A DNA stretch of 64,000 nt from positions 124,001 through 188,000 of the forward strand of contig CABJAB010000003.1 in the NCBI GenBank assembly GCA_902363445.1, in the 5' to 3' direction. The notes under the pieces were generated by a model. It made no database searches, was not told where the DNA came from, and was given only the letters and a program-made list of their open reading frames with translations. Numbering within the stretch: position 1 is the stretch's first letter; each line of letters begins with the position of its first letter. Below, one piece after another: positions 9,089 to 17,869 of the stretch. Origin of the DNA: Lachnospiraceae bacterium (lineage in GTDB: Bacteria; Bacillota; Clostridia; Lachnospirales; Lachnospiraceae). Made by a program: the position numbers and the translations under genes.

Positions 9089-9132
9089 AAAAAAGAAAAG
9101 ACGCCCTTATGGAACGCCTTCGTTCGATCGTC
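9089..9132 (-). terminator. Hairpin with T-run in the glnN leader
   Basis: On the minus strand GACG and CGTC enclose GAACG-AAGG-CGTTC, followed by TTTTC and six T. It could end sortase transcripts or act as an attenuator for glnN. A TATAAT lies further upstream on the minus strand (about 9,171-9,176) but without a good -35 box. Confidence 0.45.
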
Positions 9133-9230
9133 AAACCATATTACTGGAGTTCTGGCTCCATCTGCATTATACGATACCTCATTTTATTCAGAATTGCAAG
9201 CACTTTTTTCAGTACGCGGGGCCCCTTCAC

Positions 9231-10013
9231 TTAAGATTCTAAACGTTTGGCCTGTATGATCAGCCTGTCCTCGTTATGGTTCACACAAGTGGAAAGAGTG
9301 ATGATCTTGTCCTCCGCGCTCACCGTGACTCCCGTATTGTGAATAGAGCGGCTCTGCATTTTCTGAATATAATTCATAAAATCCGCGTCATCTGCAAAGC
9401 CTATGGTATAGGTATCGCTGTCCGGAGAAACCGTGTATACGGAAAATACTTCATAGGTGTAAAGTCCTGACGCCGTGTATACCTGAAAATGCCTGTGACC
9501 TTCAAAGAATTCATCCTCCCGGTATTTTTTCAGATTGGCAAACATGGAGCCGTTTTTCATATTGTGTCCATAGACGATGACATTTTTTCCTTCCATCCTG
9601 TCCTGAATCCCACTGTCCACAAACAGGGCGCCCGACGCGTTCTCTTCCCGCTCAAAGGTATGGGTCAGGTAATAGTCATTGTCCTCACACTGGACAATGG
9701 GATAATTGATATTGGTATCCTCTATGGTTATCCAGCCGATATAGTCTTGATTTTCCTCTATCATGGCATTATAGAGGTCCATCCAGGGACCGGCGGCGTT
9801 TTCACTGTTCCCTCCGCTCCCTGCTCCCTCCGTTTCTTCCGCAGAAACCAGGATTTTCTCCGCTTCACCGGCCAGGTTCTTATATTCATCGGATCCTTTT
9901 TTATATTCCATATAGATCATAAGCAGCTGGAAAGCCGAAACGGCAAAAACCACCAATGCCGCCGCAAAAATAACGCTCCTTATCAGATTTCCTCTTTTTT
10001 TCTTTTTGTCCAT
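9231..10013 (-). CDS. srtB: Class B sortase
   Basis: A 260-residue cysteine transpeptidase that attaches surface proteins to the cell wall. An N-terminal membrane anchor (about 12-32) is followed by an acidic linker rich in Gly and Ser and the sortase fold. The catalytic His is in VIVYGHNMKNGSMF (about 147), the catalytic Cys in ITLSTCVNHNEDRL (about 245), and the following Arg in the same segment. The block SGIQDRMEGKN and the longer linker before the Cys fit class B. I see no LPXTG-type substrate gene in the window. It is divergent from the GNAT gene. Confidence 0.9.
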   Translation of the reverse strand: MDKKKKRGNLIRSVIFAAALVVFAVSAFQLLMIYMEYKKGSDEYKNLAGEAEKILVSAEETEGAGSGGNSENAAGPWMDLYNAMIEENQDYIGWITIEDTNINYPIVQCEDNDYYLTHTFEREENASGALFVDSGIQDRMEGKNVIVYGHNMKNGSMFANLKKYREDEFFEGHRHFQVYTASGLYTYEVFSVYTVSPDSDTYTIGFADDADFMNYIQKMQSRSIHNTGVTVSAEDKIITLSTCVNHNEDRLIIQAKRLES

Positions 10014-10183
10014 GGTTTTATCCTCCGCGGTTCACTATATGTCTCTTCTATTATAGAAGAACCGCCTCCTCTTTGGCAAGCGTCTTAACGAGCTATTTAC
10101 TTGATATTTTTACCAATATCATCTATGATAGAAGGGGAATTTTTTATCCAGACGGACAAATGCTTTCCCAGAAAGGAATTTTT

Positions 10184-10642
10184 ATGATTATACGAAATAT
10201 GATATCTTCTGACAAAGACGTATTCCTGGACATGTCCCAGGATTTTTACAATTCAGAGGCTACTTTACACGGCTTTCAAAAAAAGCTTCAGGCGCAGAAC
10301 CTGGAAGCGTTCCTGGACGGCTCTCCTTACGTGCGCTGTCTGATGCTCGAATCAGAATCACCTTCCGGTGCGGCTCCGGCCGGCTATGCTCTGATCGCCC
10401 ACTCCTGGAGTACGGAAGCCGGAGGTCCCATGATCATCCTGGAAGAATTATACTTTATCCGGGAGGCCCGGGGAAAAGGCGGCGCCAAGCGTTTTTTCCA
10501 GTGGTTCTTTGAGGAATATAAGGACAGGGCGGCAGGCTTCCGTCTGGAGGTCGCTCCGGACAACGCTTATGTCATGGATATTTACCGAAAATACGGCTAT
10601 GAAGATCTGGACTACATCCAGATGATAAAAATAAACCAGTAA
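10184..10642 (+). CDS. GNAT family N-acetyltransferase
   Basis: A 152-residue acetyl-CoA-dependent acyltransferase. The start MIIRNMISSDKDVF is a typical GNAT N-terminus. The acetyl-CoA loop is LEELYFIREARGKGGAKRFFQWF, with the usual Arg/Gly-rich turn, and the C-terminal motif NAYVMDIYRKYGYEDLDY matches the family pattern. The ATG is preceded by AAAGGA; the longer frame upstream crosses the divergent promoter region. The substrate is unknown. It lies 18 bp before a MATE transporter, so the pair may be co-expressed. Confidence 0.85.
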   Translation: MIIRNMISSDKDVFLDMSQDFYNSEATLHGFQKKLQAQNLEAFLDGSPYVRCLMLESESPSGAAPAGYALIAHSWSTEAGGPMIILEELYFIREARGKGGAKRFFQWFFEEYKDRAAGFRLEVAPDNAYVMDIYRKYGYEDLDYIQMIKINQ

Positions 10643-10660
10643 AGAAAGAAGGCGACCTGC

Positions 10661-12046
10661 GTGTCCGATCGATCCGCTTCGAAAAATAGTCCGCTGGAGA
10701 CGGCGCCCCTCGGGAAGCTTCTGTTTTCCCTGGCCCTCCCCACCGTGTTCGCCCAGATTGTGAATCTTCTATATAATATGGTAGACCGGATTTTTGTAGG
10801 ACGGATACCCGGCACCGGTTCTTTGGCCCTGGCAGGCCTGGGCGTCTCCTTCCCCATCATTATCCTGATCTCCGCCTTTGCCGCCCTCATCGGCATGGGC
10901 GGCGCTCCCCGGGCCGCTATCATGATGGGACAGAAAAATAAAGAAGGGGCCGAGCGGATCCTGGGAAACTCTGTCTGTTTCCTTCTCATCCTCTCAGCCG
11001 CGCTGACCGTGATATTCATGGCCGCCAAGGAACCGATTCTTCTGGCCTTCGGAGCCAGCCAGGACACACTCCCTTACGCGGACCAGTATTTGACCATTTA
11101 TTTGTGCGGGACCGTCTTTGTACAGTTCGCCCTGGGGCTCAATCAGTTCATCTCCACTCAGGGCTTTGCAAAAACCAGCATGGTCACAGTCCTCATAGGA
11201 GCTGTCTTAAATATCATTCTCGACCCGATCTTTATCTATGGCCTCCACATGGGTGTCAGCGGGGCCGCCCTCGCCACCATCATAAGCCAGGGAGTATCCG
11301 CAGTCTGGGTCACCGTCTTTCTGATGAGCAGGCATTCTGTATTAAAGATACGTCCGCAGAATCTCCGGCTCCGGGCAAATATCCTTCTGCCGGTCCTCGC
11401 CCTCGGCCTGTCTCCTTTTATCATGCAGGCGACGGAATGTCTGGTACAGCTCACATTCAACCGGGGAATGCAGACTTACGGAAACGATAACTATGTAGGA
11501 GCGGTGACCATCCTTTTCAGTCTGTGCCAAATGCTGTCTTTTCCATTACACGGACTGACACAGGGCGCACAGCCTATTATCAGCTACAACTTCGGGGCCG
11601 GCAACGCGGAACGGGTGAGAAAGACCTTCCGCATGACTTTTATTACCTCGCTTCTCTATTCGCTGATCGGCGCAGGCTCCCTGATGATTTTTCCGGAATT
11701 CTTTGTGCGCCTCTTCAGCAACGACCCGGAGATCATTCGCATAGGAAGCTTCGGCCTCCGGATCTATATTGCGGGCATGACCATTTTCGGGGCGCAGACC
11801 GCATGTCAGCAGACTTTTTTGGCGTTGGGGCAGGCTAAGATATCTCTGTTCCTGTCGCTGTTAAGAAAAGTGATCCTGCTGATACCCCTGGCCCTCCTTC
11901 TGCCGAAGATCGGCGGTCTCGGCACGCTGGGACTGTATCTGGCGGAACCGATTTCCGACGTAATAGCCGTCATCACCACCACTACCTTGTTCCTATTGAA
12001 TTTTAATAAAATCATGGCACATGCAGGAAAGAAAGAAAAGGAGTAG
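10661..12046 (+). CDS. MATE family efflux transporter
   Basis: 461 residues with about 12 membrane helices; exports organic cations or drugs using a Na+ or H+ gradient. The opening pattern PLGKLLFSLALPTVFAQIVNLLYNMVDRIF and the second-half repeat VTILFSLCQMLSFPLHGLTQGAQPIISYNFGAGN are characteristic of the DinF/NorM-like branch. The start codon is GTG, with AGAAGG 8-10 bases upstream. The pyruvate kinase gene follows after 7 bp, so GNAT, MATE and pyk may be one transcription unit. Confidence 0.9.
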   Translation: MSDRSASKNSPLETAPLGKLLFSLALPTVFAQIVNLLYNMVDRIFVGRIPGTGSLALAGLGVSFPIIILISAFAALIGMGGAPRAAIMMGQKNKEGAERILGNSVCFLLILSAALTVIFMAAKEPILLAFGASQDTLPYADQYLTIYLCGTVFVQFALGLNQFISTQGFAKTSMVTVLIGAVLNIILDPIFIYGLHMGVSGAALATIISQGVSAVWVTVFLMSRHSVLKIRPQNLRLRANILLPVLALGLSPFIMQATECLVQLTFNRGMQTYGNDNYVGAVTILFSLCQMLSFPLHGLTQGAQPIISYNFGAGNAERVRKTFRMTFITSLLYSLIGAGSLMIFPEFFVRLFSNDPEIIRIGSFGLRIYIAGMTIFGAQTACQQTFLALGQAKISLFLSLLRKVILLIPLALLLPKIGGLGTLGLYLAEPISDVIAVITTTTLFLLNFNKIMAHAGKKEKE

Positions 12047-12053
12047 ACAATTT

Positions 12054-13472
12054 ATGAGAAAAACCAAGATCATCTGTACTATGGGGCCTGCCGTGGATAC
12101 CGACGAGGCTATCCGCTCACTTATAAGCAATGGAATGGACTGCGCGAGGTTCAATTTCTCCCACGGTTCCCATGAAGAACAAAAGACCCGGATGGACCGG
12201 GTAAAACGTGTGAGCGCCGAACTGGGCCGACCCGTCGCCCTGCTTCTGGACACCAAGGGACCTGAAATACGGCTTCGGGATTTTGAAGAAGGTTCCGTCG
12301 TCCTGCAGCCTGGCCAGGCCTTTACCTTAAGTACCTCTGACGAGCCTGGGACAGAGGAGGGCATCGGTCTTACCTTCTGCGGACTCGCCTCCTGTGTGAG
12401 CGTAGGCACAAGGATCCTGATCGATGACGGCAAGATCGCCATGTTTGTCGAAAAAATCGACGGCACCTCTGTCATCTGCCGCGTTATCAACGGCGGCAAA
12501 ATCAGCAACCACAAAAGCATCAATATCCCGAACCTGGATATTCCGATGCCCTACATCAGCGAAACGGACAGAAGCGACATTCTTTTCGGTATTTCCGAGG
12601 ATGTGGACTTCGTGGCCGCCTCTTTCACAAGGACCGCGGATGACATCCGGAAGCTTCGGAAGCTTTTGGACGACAACGGAGGAAAACGAATCCAGATCAT
12701 TGCAAAAATAGAAAATACTCAGGGGATTGAAAATCTGGATGAAATCCTCAAACTCAGCGACGGCGTCATGGTGGCCAGAGGAGACCTGGGCGTGGAAATC
12801 CCGTTCCGGGAGCTGCCCGGCATCCAAAAAACCATCATCAAAAAATGTTATCGGGCCGGCAAGCACGTAGTGACCGCCACCCAGATGCTGGAATCCATGA
12901 CCTACAGCCCGCGTCCCACCAGAGCCGAGGTATCGGATGTGGCCAACGCCATTTACGACGGTACCTCCGCCATCATGCTGTCCGGCGAGACAGCCGCCGG
13001 AGATTACCCGACCGAGGCGGTCCGTACCATGGCCGATATCGCGGAAGCAACCGAAAAAGATATCAATTATAAAAAGCGGTTTTCAGAGCTTCATGATTCC
13101 TTATGTCTTGAGCGGATTCCTGCGGTGGCAGTCGGCATCTCCGCGATCACGTCCGCAAATTATCTGGATGCCAAGGCCATCGTCGCGGTGACTAGGACAG
13201 GCCGCAGCGCCCGCATGATCGCCGATTACCGGCCCGCCGCCCCGATCATCGCTCCGACCGTAGACAAAAAAGCCCTGCGCCAGCTGAGTCTCGCCTGGGG
13301 AGTATATCCCTTCCAGGCAGAGGAGCAGTCCAGCGCCGACAGCCTGTTCCGCCACGCTGAGGATATCGCCCTTCGTTCCGGCATCGTAGAGGAAGGAGAT
13401 ACCATCGTGATCTCAGGAGGTCCTCATGAAAAGAACAGCGCCATCGACATGATGAGGATCAGCAAGCTATAA
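12054..13472 (+). CDS. pyk: Pyruvate kinase
   Basis: A 472-residue glycolytic enzyme converting phosphoenolpyruvate and ADP to pyruvate and ATP. Motifs: RKTKIICTMGPA at the start, ARFNFSHG, LLDTKGPEIR, the catalytic Lys in IIAKIEN, the signature MVARGDLGVEIPF, and TATQMLESM. It lacks the extra C-terminal PEP-utiliser domain carried by many Bacillus forms. I prefer the ATG after AAGGAG (MRKTK) over an upstream start inside the MATE gene. Its last 6 bp overlap the convergent sfsA gene tail to tail. Confidence 0.94.
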   Translation: MRKTKIICTMGPAVDTDEAIRSLISNGMDCARFNFSHGSHEEQKTRMDRVKRVSAELGRPVALLLDTKGPEIRLRDFEEGSVVLQPGQAFTLSTSDEPGTEEGIGLTFCGLASCVSVGTRILIDDGKIAMFVEKIDGTSVICRVINGGKISNHKSINIPNLDIPMPYISETDRSDILFGISEDVDFVAASFTRTADDIRKLRKLLDDNGGKRIQIIAKIENTQGIENLDEILKLSDGVMVARGDLGVEIPFRELPGIQKTIIKKCYRAGKHVVTATQMLESMTYSPRPTRAEVSDVANAIYDGTSAIMLSGETAAGDYPTEAVRTMADIAEATEKDINYKKRFSELHDSLCLERIPAVAVGISAITSANYLDAKAIVAVTRTGRSARMIADYRPAAPIIAPTVDKKALRQLSLAWGVYPFQAEEQSSADSLFRHAEDIALRSGIVEEGDTIVISGGPHEKNSAIDMMRISKL

Positions 13473-14174
13473 GCTCAGACGCACTTCTACCGGTTTTTCA
13501 ATGGTCATGCTGTTTTCTGTGACCAGACAATCATAAGCAAGGATATGAACACCCATCCCCGCGGCGGCTCTAAGGGCCTCGCCAAATGCAGGATGGGTGT
13601 TCTCATTTGGTTCAAAGAGCCGGACGCCCTTCATCTGGATTACAAAAAGCAGATATGCTTCATACCCTGCTTCCCGGCAGGCCGCCAGCTCTTCCACATG
13701 CTTCAGTCCCCGCAGAGTGGGCGCATCGGGAAAACGCGCGATTCCGTTTTCCTCCAGAGTGACCCCCTTTACTTCCATAAAGATTCGTTTTCCGTCCGCC
13801 TCTATATAGAGATCAAACCGGGAATTTCCAAACCTTGTCTCCCTCTTCACCAGCGAAACATCTTCAAAAAGGCCGTCCGCCCCATTCTTCACCCACTCCT
13901 CGGCCGCCTGGTTAGGAGCTTGTGAATCCAAATTTACCAATATCTTCTTTTCGTTTTCCAGCGTTTTTTCTGTCAGGATCAGGGAATATTGAGTCTTACG
14001 GGCCGGATCGTCCCGATGCTGAACCCATATGGGAACACCGGGGTATAAAAGCTCTCTGAGCCGTCCGGTGTTCTTTACATGGCATATTTCTTCTTTTCCC
14101 TTTATCTCTGCCTTCGCCACAAATCGGTTGGGGCGGCTTATAAAAATCCCCGGCATCATATTCTCATATTTCAT
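13467..14174 (-). CDS. sfsA: SfsA family DNA-binding/nuclease-like protein
   Basis: A 235-residue SfsA protein, named for sugar fermentation stimulation in E. coli. It has an N-terminal OB-like domain (FVAKAEIKGKEEICHVKNTGRLRELLYPG) and a C-terminal nuclease-like core with the conserved RFDLYIEADGKRIFMEVKGVTLEENG and FPDAPTLRGLKHVEEL. The molecular role is still uncertain; nucleic-acid binding or cleavage is suggested by the fold. The start MKYENMMPG is chosen for its GGAGAGAAGG site; the longer frame runs into the aldolase terminator. It overlaps pyk by 6 bp in a convergent arrangement. Confidence 0.9.
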   Translation of the reverse strand: MKYENMMPGIFISRPNRFVAKAEIKGKEEICHVKNTGRLRELLYPGVPIWVQHRDDPARKTQYSLILTEKTLENEKKILVNLDSQAPNQAAEEWVKNGADGLFEDVSLVKRETRFGNSRFDLYIEADGKRIFMEVKGVTLEENGIARFPDAPTLRGLKHVEELAACREAGYEAYLLFVIQMKGVRLFEPNENTHPAFGEALRAAAGMGVHILAYDCLVTENSMTIEKPVEVRLSL

Positions 14175-14213
14175 GTTTCCTTCTCTCCTCAAACGGGCGT
14201 ATCCCGCATATGC

Positions 14214-14247
14214 AAAAACACCCTTGCGGGAAAATCCCGCAGGGGTG
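14214..14247 (-). terminator. Terminator of the class II aldolase gene
   Basis: Arms 14,219-14,230 and 14,236-14,247 form a 12-bp GC-rich stem with one mismatch, followed on the minus strand by five T (14,214-14,218). Confidence 0.8.
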
Positions 14248-14299
14248 CATATTACGCAATGATTAAAACAGTTCAAAGTCCGAAAACCGTTTGTCCCGA

Positions 14300-15166
14300 T
14301 TATTCGTAGTAGTATTTTACCTTGTCTGCATCGTCAAACAGGTTGATCTTATGACGAACAACTTCATTCATAGCGTCGATGCATTTAGGGTAGATAGCCA
14401 TGGGCTCACGAAGACCTTTGTCCTCCAGAACCTTACGGCATTCCTGATAGAACGCATCTTTGATATCACTGGAGATGTTGATCTTGTTCACACCAAGCTT
14501 AACGGATTCGCCAATCTCTTTGTCGGGATTTCCGGATCCGCCGTGAAGTACAAGCGGAATGCTGACATTTGCTTTGATCTCTTTCAGTCTGTCAAGCTTC
14601 AGCTCAGGAATCCTGTCCTTCGGATACAGGCCGTGTGCAGTACCAATGGCAATAGCCAGGCAGTCAACGCCGGTTTCCTTCACAAACTTAACAGCATCAT
14701 CCACTTCTGTGTAAATGATCTTCTTGGAACCTGCCTCACCGTAATCATCAGCAGTACCGATGGTACCAAGCTCAGCTTCTACGGATACTCCCAAAGGACG
14801 GGCAACTTCGATGACTTTCTTCGTGATCGCGATATTCTCTTCTAAAGGAAGGCTGGAAGCATCAATCATGACAGAAGTAAAGCCGTCTCTGATCGCACGC
14901 AGGATCTGCTCAAACTTTGCGCCGTGATCCAGATGGATACAAACGGGTACGGTCGTCTTATTCGCTTCGTCAATAACAGCCTTTACAAAGCTGTCCTCAA
15001 CAAACTCCAGCTCGTCGGGATGGATGGCAATAATAACAGGTGCCTGCATCTCTTCACATGTATGCATAACACCCTTCAGGATCATACTGCTGCTTACGTT
15101 GAAAGCGGGAACTGCGAAGTTGTGCTTATTAGCTACCGCTAATAAATCAGCCATGTTCATTAACAT
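14300..15166 (-). CDS. fba: Class II fructose-bisphosphate (ketose) aldolase
   Basis: A 288-residue zinc aldolase of glycolysis, cleaving fructose 1,6-bisphosphate to dihydroxyacetone phosphate and glyceraldehyde 3-phosphate. Seen: AVPAFNVSS, the zinc/catalytic HLDHGAKFE (about 83), SVEAELGTIGTADDYG, AIAIGTAHGLYP and the phosphate loop VLHGGSGNP. The first ATG follows AGGAGG by 9 bases. Tagatose-bisphosphate aldolases share these motifs, so substrate preference is not certain; the isolated setting and strong promoter fit a housekeeping glycolytic role. Confidence 0.85.
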   Translation of the reverse strand: MLMNMADLLAVANKHNFAVPAFNVSSSMILKGVMHTCEEMQAPVIIAIHPDELEFVEDSFVKAVIDEANKTTVPVCIHLDHGAKFEQILRAIRDGFTSVMIDASSLPLEENIAITKKVIEVARPLGVSVEAELGTIGTADDYGEAGSKKIIYTEVDDAVKFVKETGVDCLAIAIGTAHGLYPKDRIPELKLDRLKEIKANVSIPLVLHGGSGNPDKEIGESVKLGVNKINISSDIKDAFYQECRKVLEDKGLREPMAIYPKCIDAMNEVVRHKINLFDDADKVKYYYE

Positions 15167-15225
15167 TGAATACTTCCTCCTAAATTTGCTTTTCTATTGG
15201 CTTGTACTAGTTACCTTATGTGTTC

Positions 15226-15254
15226 ATAGTATATCAAATATATCACAGTGTCAA
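15226..15254 (-). promoter_or_regulatory. Promoter of the aldolase gene
   Basis: On the minus strand TTGACA (15,249-15,254), a 17-bp spacer and TACTAT (15,226-15,231). It lies 60 bp upstream of the start codon in an AT-rich gap of about 370 bp that also holds the feoAB leader. A TTGACA on the plus strand at 15,376-15,381 may serve feoA, but its -10 is poor. Confidence 0.6.
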
Positions 15255-15540
15255 GTATTACTTGTATATTTTAGGAAATTTCTTACGATGCTCTGCGTTT
15301 AAATTGTATACATTACACAAGTATAAAAAATATTATTTCATCTGTTCATCAATTCATCAAAATCGAAATCTTTATTTGACAATATTTTTCTTTTTCCCCA
15401 TGCATTCTTCCTATCCCTGCAATTTTTCATAAGTCCCGACATTTTTTATGCCATGCCTCTCTTCTCCTGTTCCGCACTTCCTGTTATGCACCTTCATATC
15501 ATGTAATAACATGATTCTTCCGTTCATAAAGGAGACTCAC

Positions 15541-15804
15541 ATGTCATCTGACGTTTTCTTAAATCAGCTCAAGCCCGGCGAAGAAGCGGTTCTCATAAAG
15601 ATATCCGATACCATCTCCACCGCCCGCCGCCTGGCGGAGCTCGGGTTTCTTCCCGGTACAAAAATCACCTGTATTCTGAGTAAAAAAGGCGGAGAGACTT
15701 CTGCCTTCGACCTTCGGGGCACCATGATCGCTCTGAGGAAGGAGGATTCCTCCCAGATAGCCATACACCTTCTGGAAGGAGATAACTGCCGCCATGACCA
15801 TTGA
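15541..15804 (+). CDS. feoA: Ferrous iron transport protein A
   Basis: An 87-residue SH3-like FeoA, a small cytoplasmic partner of the FeoB iron permease. The core LKPGEEAVLIKISDTISTARRLAELGFLPGTKI is diagnostic, as is the LRGTMIALRKEDS segment. I start at the ATG after AAGGAG; the upstream extension lacks a ribosome site. It overlaps the feoB start by 11 bp. With feoB interrupted, FeoA would lack a full-length partner in this chromosomal state. Confidence 0.92.
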   Translation: MSSDVFLNQLKPGEEAVLIKISDTISTARRLAELGFLPGTKITCILSKKGGETSAFDLRGTMIALRKEDSSQIAIHLLEGDNCRHDH

Positions 15805-16921
15805 CCGTCTGTTTCGCCGTTTCAAGAAAAAATCCTCATCAGTACCTTATACTCCCTTCCCCGGCTGCGAGCTTTCCTGCGCCGACTGTGAAAACACCGA
15901 CTGCGCCGGCTGCACATGCTGCAGCTGCCGGCCCGCTGTCTGCCGGGCAGCTCTCGCCGGAAACCCCAATGTGGGAAAAAGTACTTTATTCAACGCCCTT
16001 ACCGGCCTGCACCAGCATGTCGGAAATTGGACCGGAAAAACGGTAGCCTGCGCCACCGGATTCTGCCAGTTCGGAAAGACTTCCTTCGAACTCACGGATC
16101 TGCCGGGCACTTATTCCCTGTGCAGTGATTCCCCTGAGGAAGAAGTAGCCAGAGAAGCAGTCTGCCAGGGCTGCTTCCACGTCATCATCGCCATCTGCGA
16201 CGCCACCAGCCTGGAGAGAAGCCTCGCCCTGGTGTTCCAGATCATGGCCCTGACTCCCCATGTGATCCTCTGCGTGAATCTCTGCGACGAGGCAAAAAAG
16301 AAGGGGATCGTCGTAGACTTTCCCCATCTCGAAGAACTCCTCGGCATCCCCGTCGTGCCCATCAGCGCCGCAAAAGGAGAAGGGCTTGATGAACTCCTTA
16401 AAGCAGCGGAAAAATACAGCGGTGATTCCCCTGAGGCTTTCCAGTCCTGTGAAGCTCCGCCGGAACATTTCATGCAGAAAGCAGAGGAAGTCTCCCGTCA
16501 GGTAACCGTCTATCACCGGCCAGAATACCGGAAGAGAGATTTCCGCATCGACCGCGCCGTGACCGGCCCCGTCACCGGGACCTTGCTGATGCTCGCCCTT
16601 TTATTCCTCTTGTTCTGGCTCAGCCTCAGCGGCGCCAATTATCCAAGCCAGCTTCTGAGCAGCGGCTTTGGATGGCTGGAAGATAAGCTCTATCTCCTGG
16701 CCGACATGGGCCATGTGCCCGGATGGATACAGGGCATGCTGATATCCGGAGTATACAAAGTCTCCACCTGGGTCATAGCTGTGATGCTGCCCCCCATGGC
16801 GATTTTCTTTCCTCTGTTCACTTTGCTCGAGGATCTCGGTTATCTGCCCAGGGTCGCTTTTAACCTGGACCATCAGTTTAAAAAATGCTCTGCGTGCGGA
16901 AAGCAGGCCCTGTGCATGTGA
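15794..16921 (+). pseudogene. feoB: feoB 5' part, interrupted by a 15-kb element
   Basis: Ferrous iron permease, N-terminal part only. A Cys-rich leader with repeated CxxC pairs is followed by the G domain: GNPNVGKST (G1), GNWTGKT (G2), DLPGT (G3), NLCDE (G4), SAAKGEG (G5). The first transmembrane helices end in LPRVAFNLDHQFKKCSACGK. Reading then stops two codons after the GCAGGCCCT junction. The missing half (PMCMGLGCNAAGVTG onward) lies at 32,011. Joined across the repeat the reading frame is exactly 658 codons including stop. The 5' fragment alone lacks most transport helices and should not move iron, though it might still bind GTP. Confidence 0.93.
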
Positions 16922-17567
16922 AGAGGGCCTGCCCAGCCTGTCTCCCCATGCACACACACAGGGAATAATCCTCCCGGAACGGTACCTCATGAAACCATGA
17001 CTCTGCCGCCTTCCATACACGGATGCCGTTTTCCTCGGTCAGATTTCCAAAGACCCCGTCAGTATTCCCGTCCTCCGGCAGCACCGATATCTCCCCGAAG
17101 CGCCCGTCGATTCCGCTTCCGGTATATTTTACATAGCTTTCTTTCGCCGCCCAGATACGGAAAAACCGATCATAGGAATTCTCCGTCTGCTCCTGTACAT
17201 ATGACGCTTCGTCCGGATGAAAAAACCGCCTCGCCAATTTCCGGTATCTGGAAGCGGCGGCCTCCATAGTCTCATCGTTTTTTTTCGTATGTTCCTGAAT
17301 GTCTACCCCCACCAGTTCCTCCGCAAAAACGCAGACCCAGTATGACCCGCTGTGGCTGATGGAAAACTGCAGGCCCGGGCAGAGGGGAAAATATGGCTTC
17401 CCCTTATCCGTTCTGGCCGTCTTCCATTTATCCGGAGTCTCTGCCTCGTATTCAGCCGGTAATCCGTGCATGTTCTGGAACGCCTCCGCCGCTAAACGGA
17501 GTCTGTCCTCCGCGGTCCTTCCGTCATCCAGGCAGAAAACATAGATGCCTGCGTCCGGAATCGTCAT
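16878..17567 (-). CDS. Sfp-type 4'-phosphopantetheinyl transferase
   Basis: A 229-residue enzyme that moves phosphopantetheine from coenzyme A to carrier-protein serines. Motifs are FSISHSGSYWVCVF, the Mg site VGVDIQ, and the signature FFRIWAAKESYVKYTGSGI. It can activate the two T domains of the NRPS and the free acyl carrier protein, 13 bp upstream in the same operon. The start MTIPDAG follows AGAGGTG. The last 10 or so codons cross the left attachment repeat and are read from feoB antisense DNA; in a circular element the tail would instead be read from the recombinase end. Confidence 0.88.
   Translation of the reverse strand: MTIPDAGIYVFCLDDGRTAEDRLRLAAEAFQNMHGLPAEYEAETPDKWKTARTDKGKPYFPLCPGLQFSISHSGSYWVCVFAEELVGVDIQEHTKKNDETMEAAASRYRKLARRFFHPDEASYVQEQTENSYDRFFRIWAAKESYVKYTGSGIDGRFGEISVLPEDGNTDGVFGNLTEENGIRVWKAAESWFHEVPFREDYSLCVCMGRQAGQALFTCTGPAFRTQSIF
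16903..16911. repeat. Left attachment-site direct repeat
   Basis: GCAGGCCCT, identical to 32,002-32,010. To its left the sequence is feoB codons ending CGK; to its right it is element DNA. The bases on either side differ between the copies, so the identity is 9 bp. An inverted copy, AGGGCCTGC, sits at 16,924-16,932. Confidence 0.85.
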
Positions 17568-17580
17568 ATATACACCTCTT

Positions 17581-17823
17581 TCATACCTCTGTAATCCCCT
17601 TTTTCTCCATATATGCAATCACATCCTTTACCTGGCGCATCTGCCACACGTCACGGTTAGGAATCTCCACATCAAAATATTCCTCGAACGCGCCGACTAC
17701 GTTCATAATATCAAGGGAGTTAAGCCCCAGGTCCTGCACGAAATCCGTGTCGTAGGTAAGAGTGCTTTTCCCGGTCACCTGATATATGATTTTTCGGATA
17801 AGTTCTAAAATCTTATCTTCCAT
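17581..17823 (-). CDS. Freestanding acyl carrier protein
   Basis: 80 residues with the carrier motif DFVQDLGLNSLDIMNVV, whose Ser receives phosphopantetheine. It resembles ACPs used to carry fatty acyl starters in lipopeptide pathways. It lies between the acyl-AMP ligase and the phosphopantetheinyl transferase, supporting a ligase-to-ACP-to-starter C domain hand-off. The start MEDKILELI is chosen because GGAG lies 8 bases upstream; two earlier possible starts are too close to it. A 480-bp repeat separates it from the ligase gene, so it may need its own promoter. Confidence 0.88.
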   Translation of the reverse strand: MEDKILELIRKIIYQVTGKSTLTYDTDFVQDLGLNSLDIMNVVGAFEEYFDVEIPNRDVWQMRQVKDVIAYMEKKGITEV

Positions 17824-17869
17824 GTACATCACTCCTAATTTATTATTTTATAATATGAAATTCCTTTTT

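Noticed and set aside
16903..16911. Transposase-made target duplication at feoB
   Set aside because: No transposase or terminal inverted repeats are seen; the resident serine recombinase and a conserved target fit site-specific integration better.
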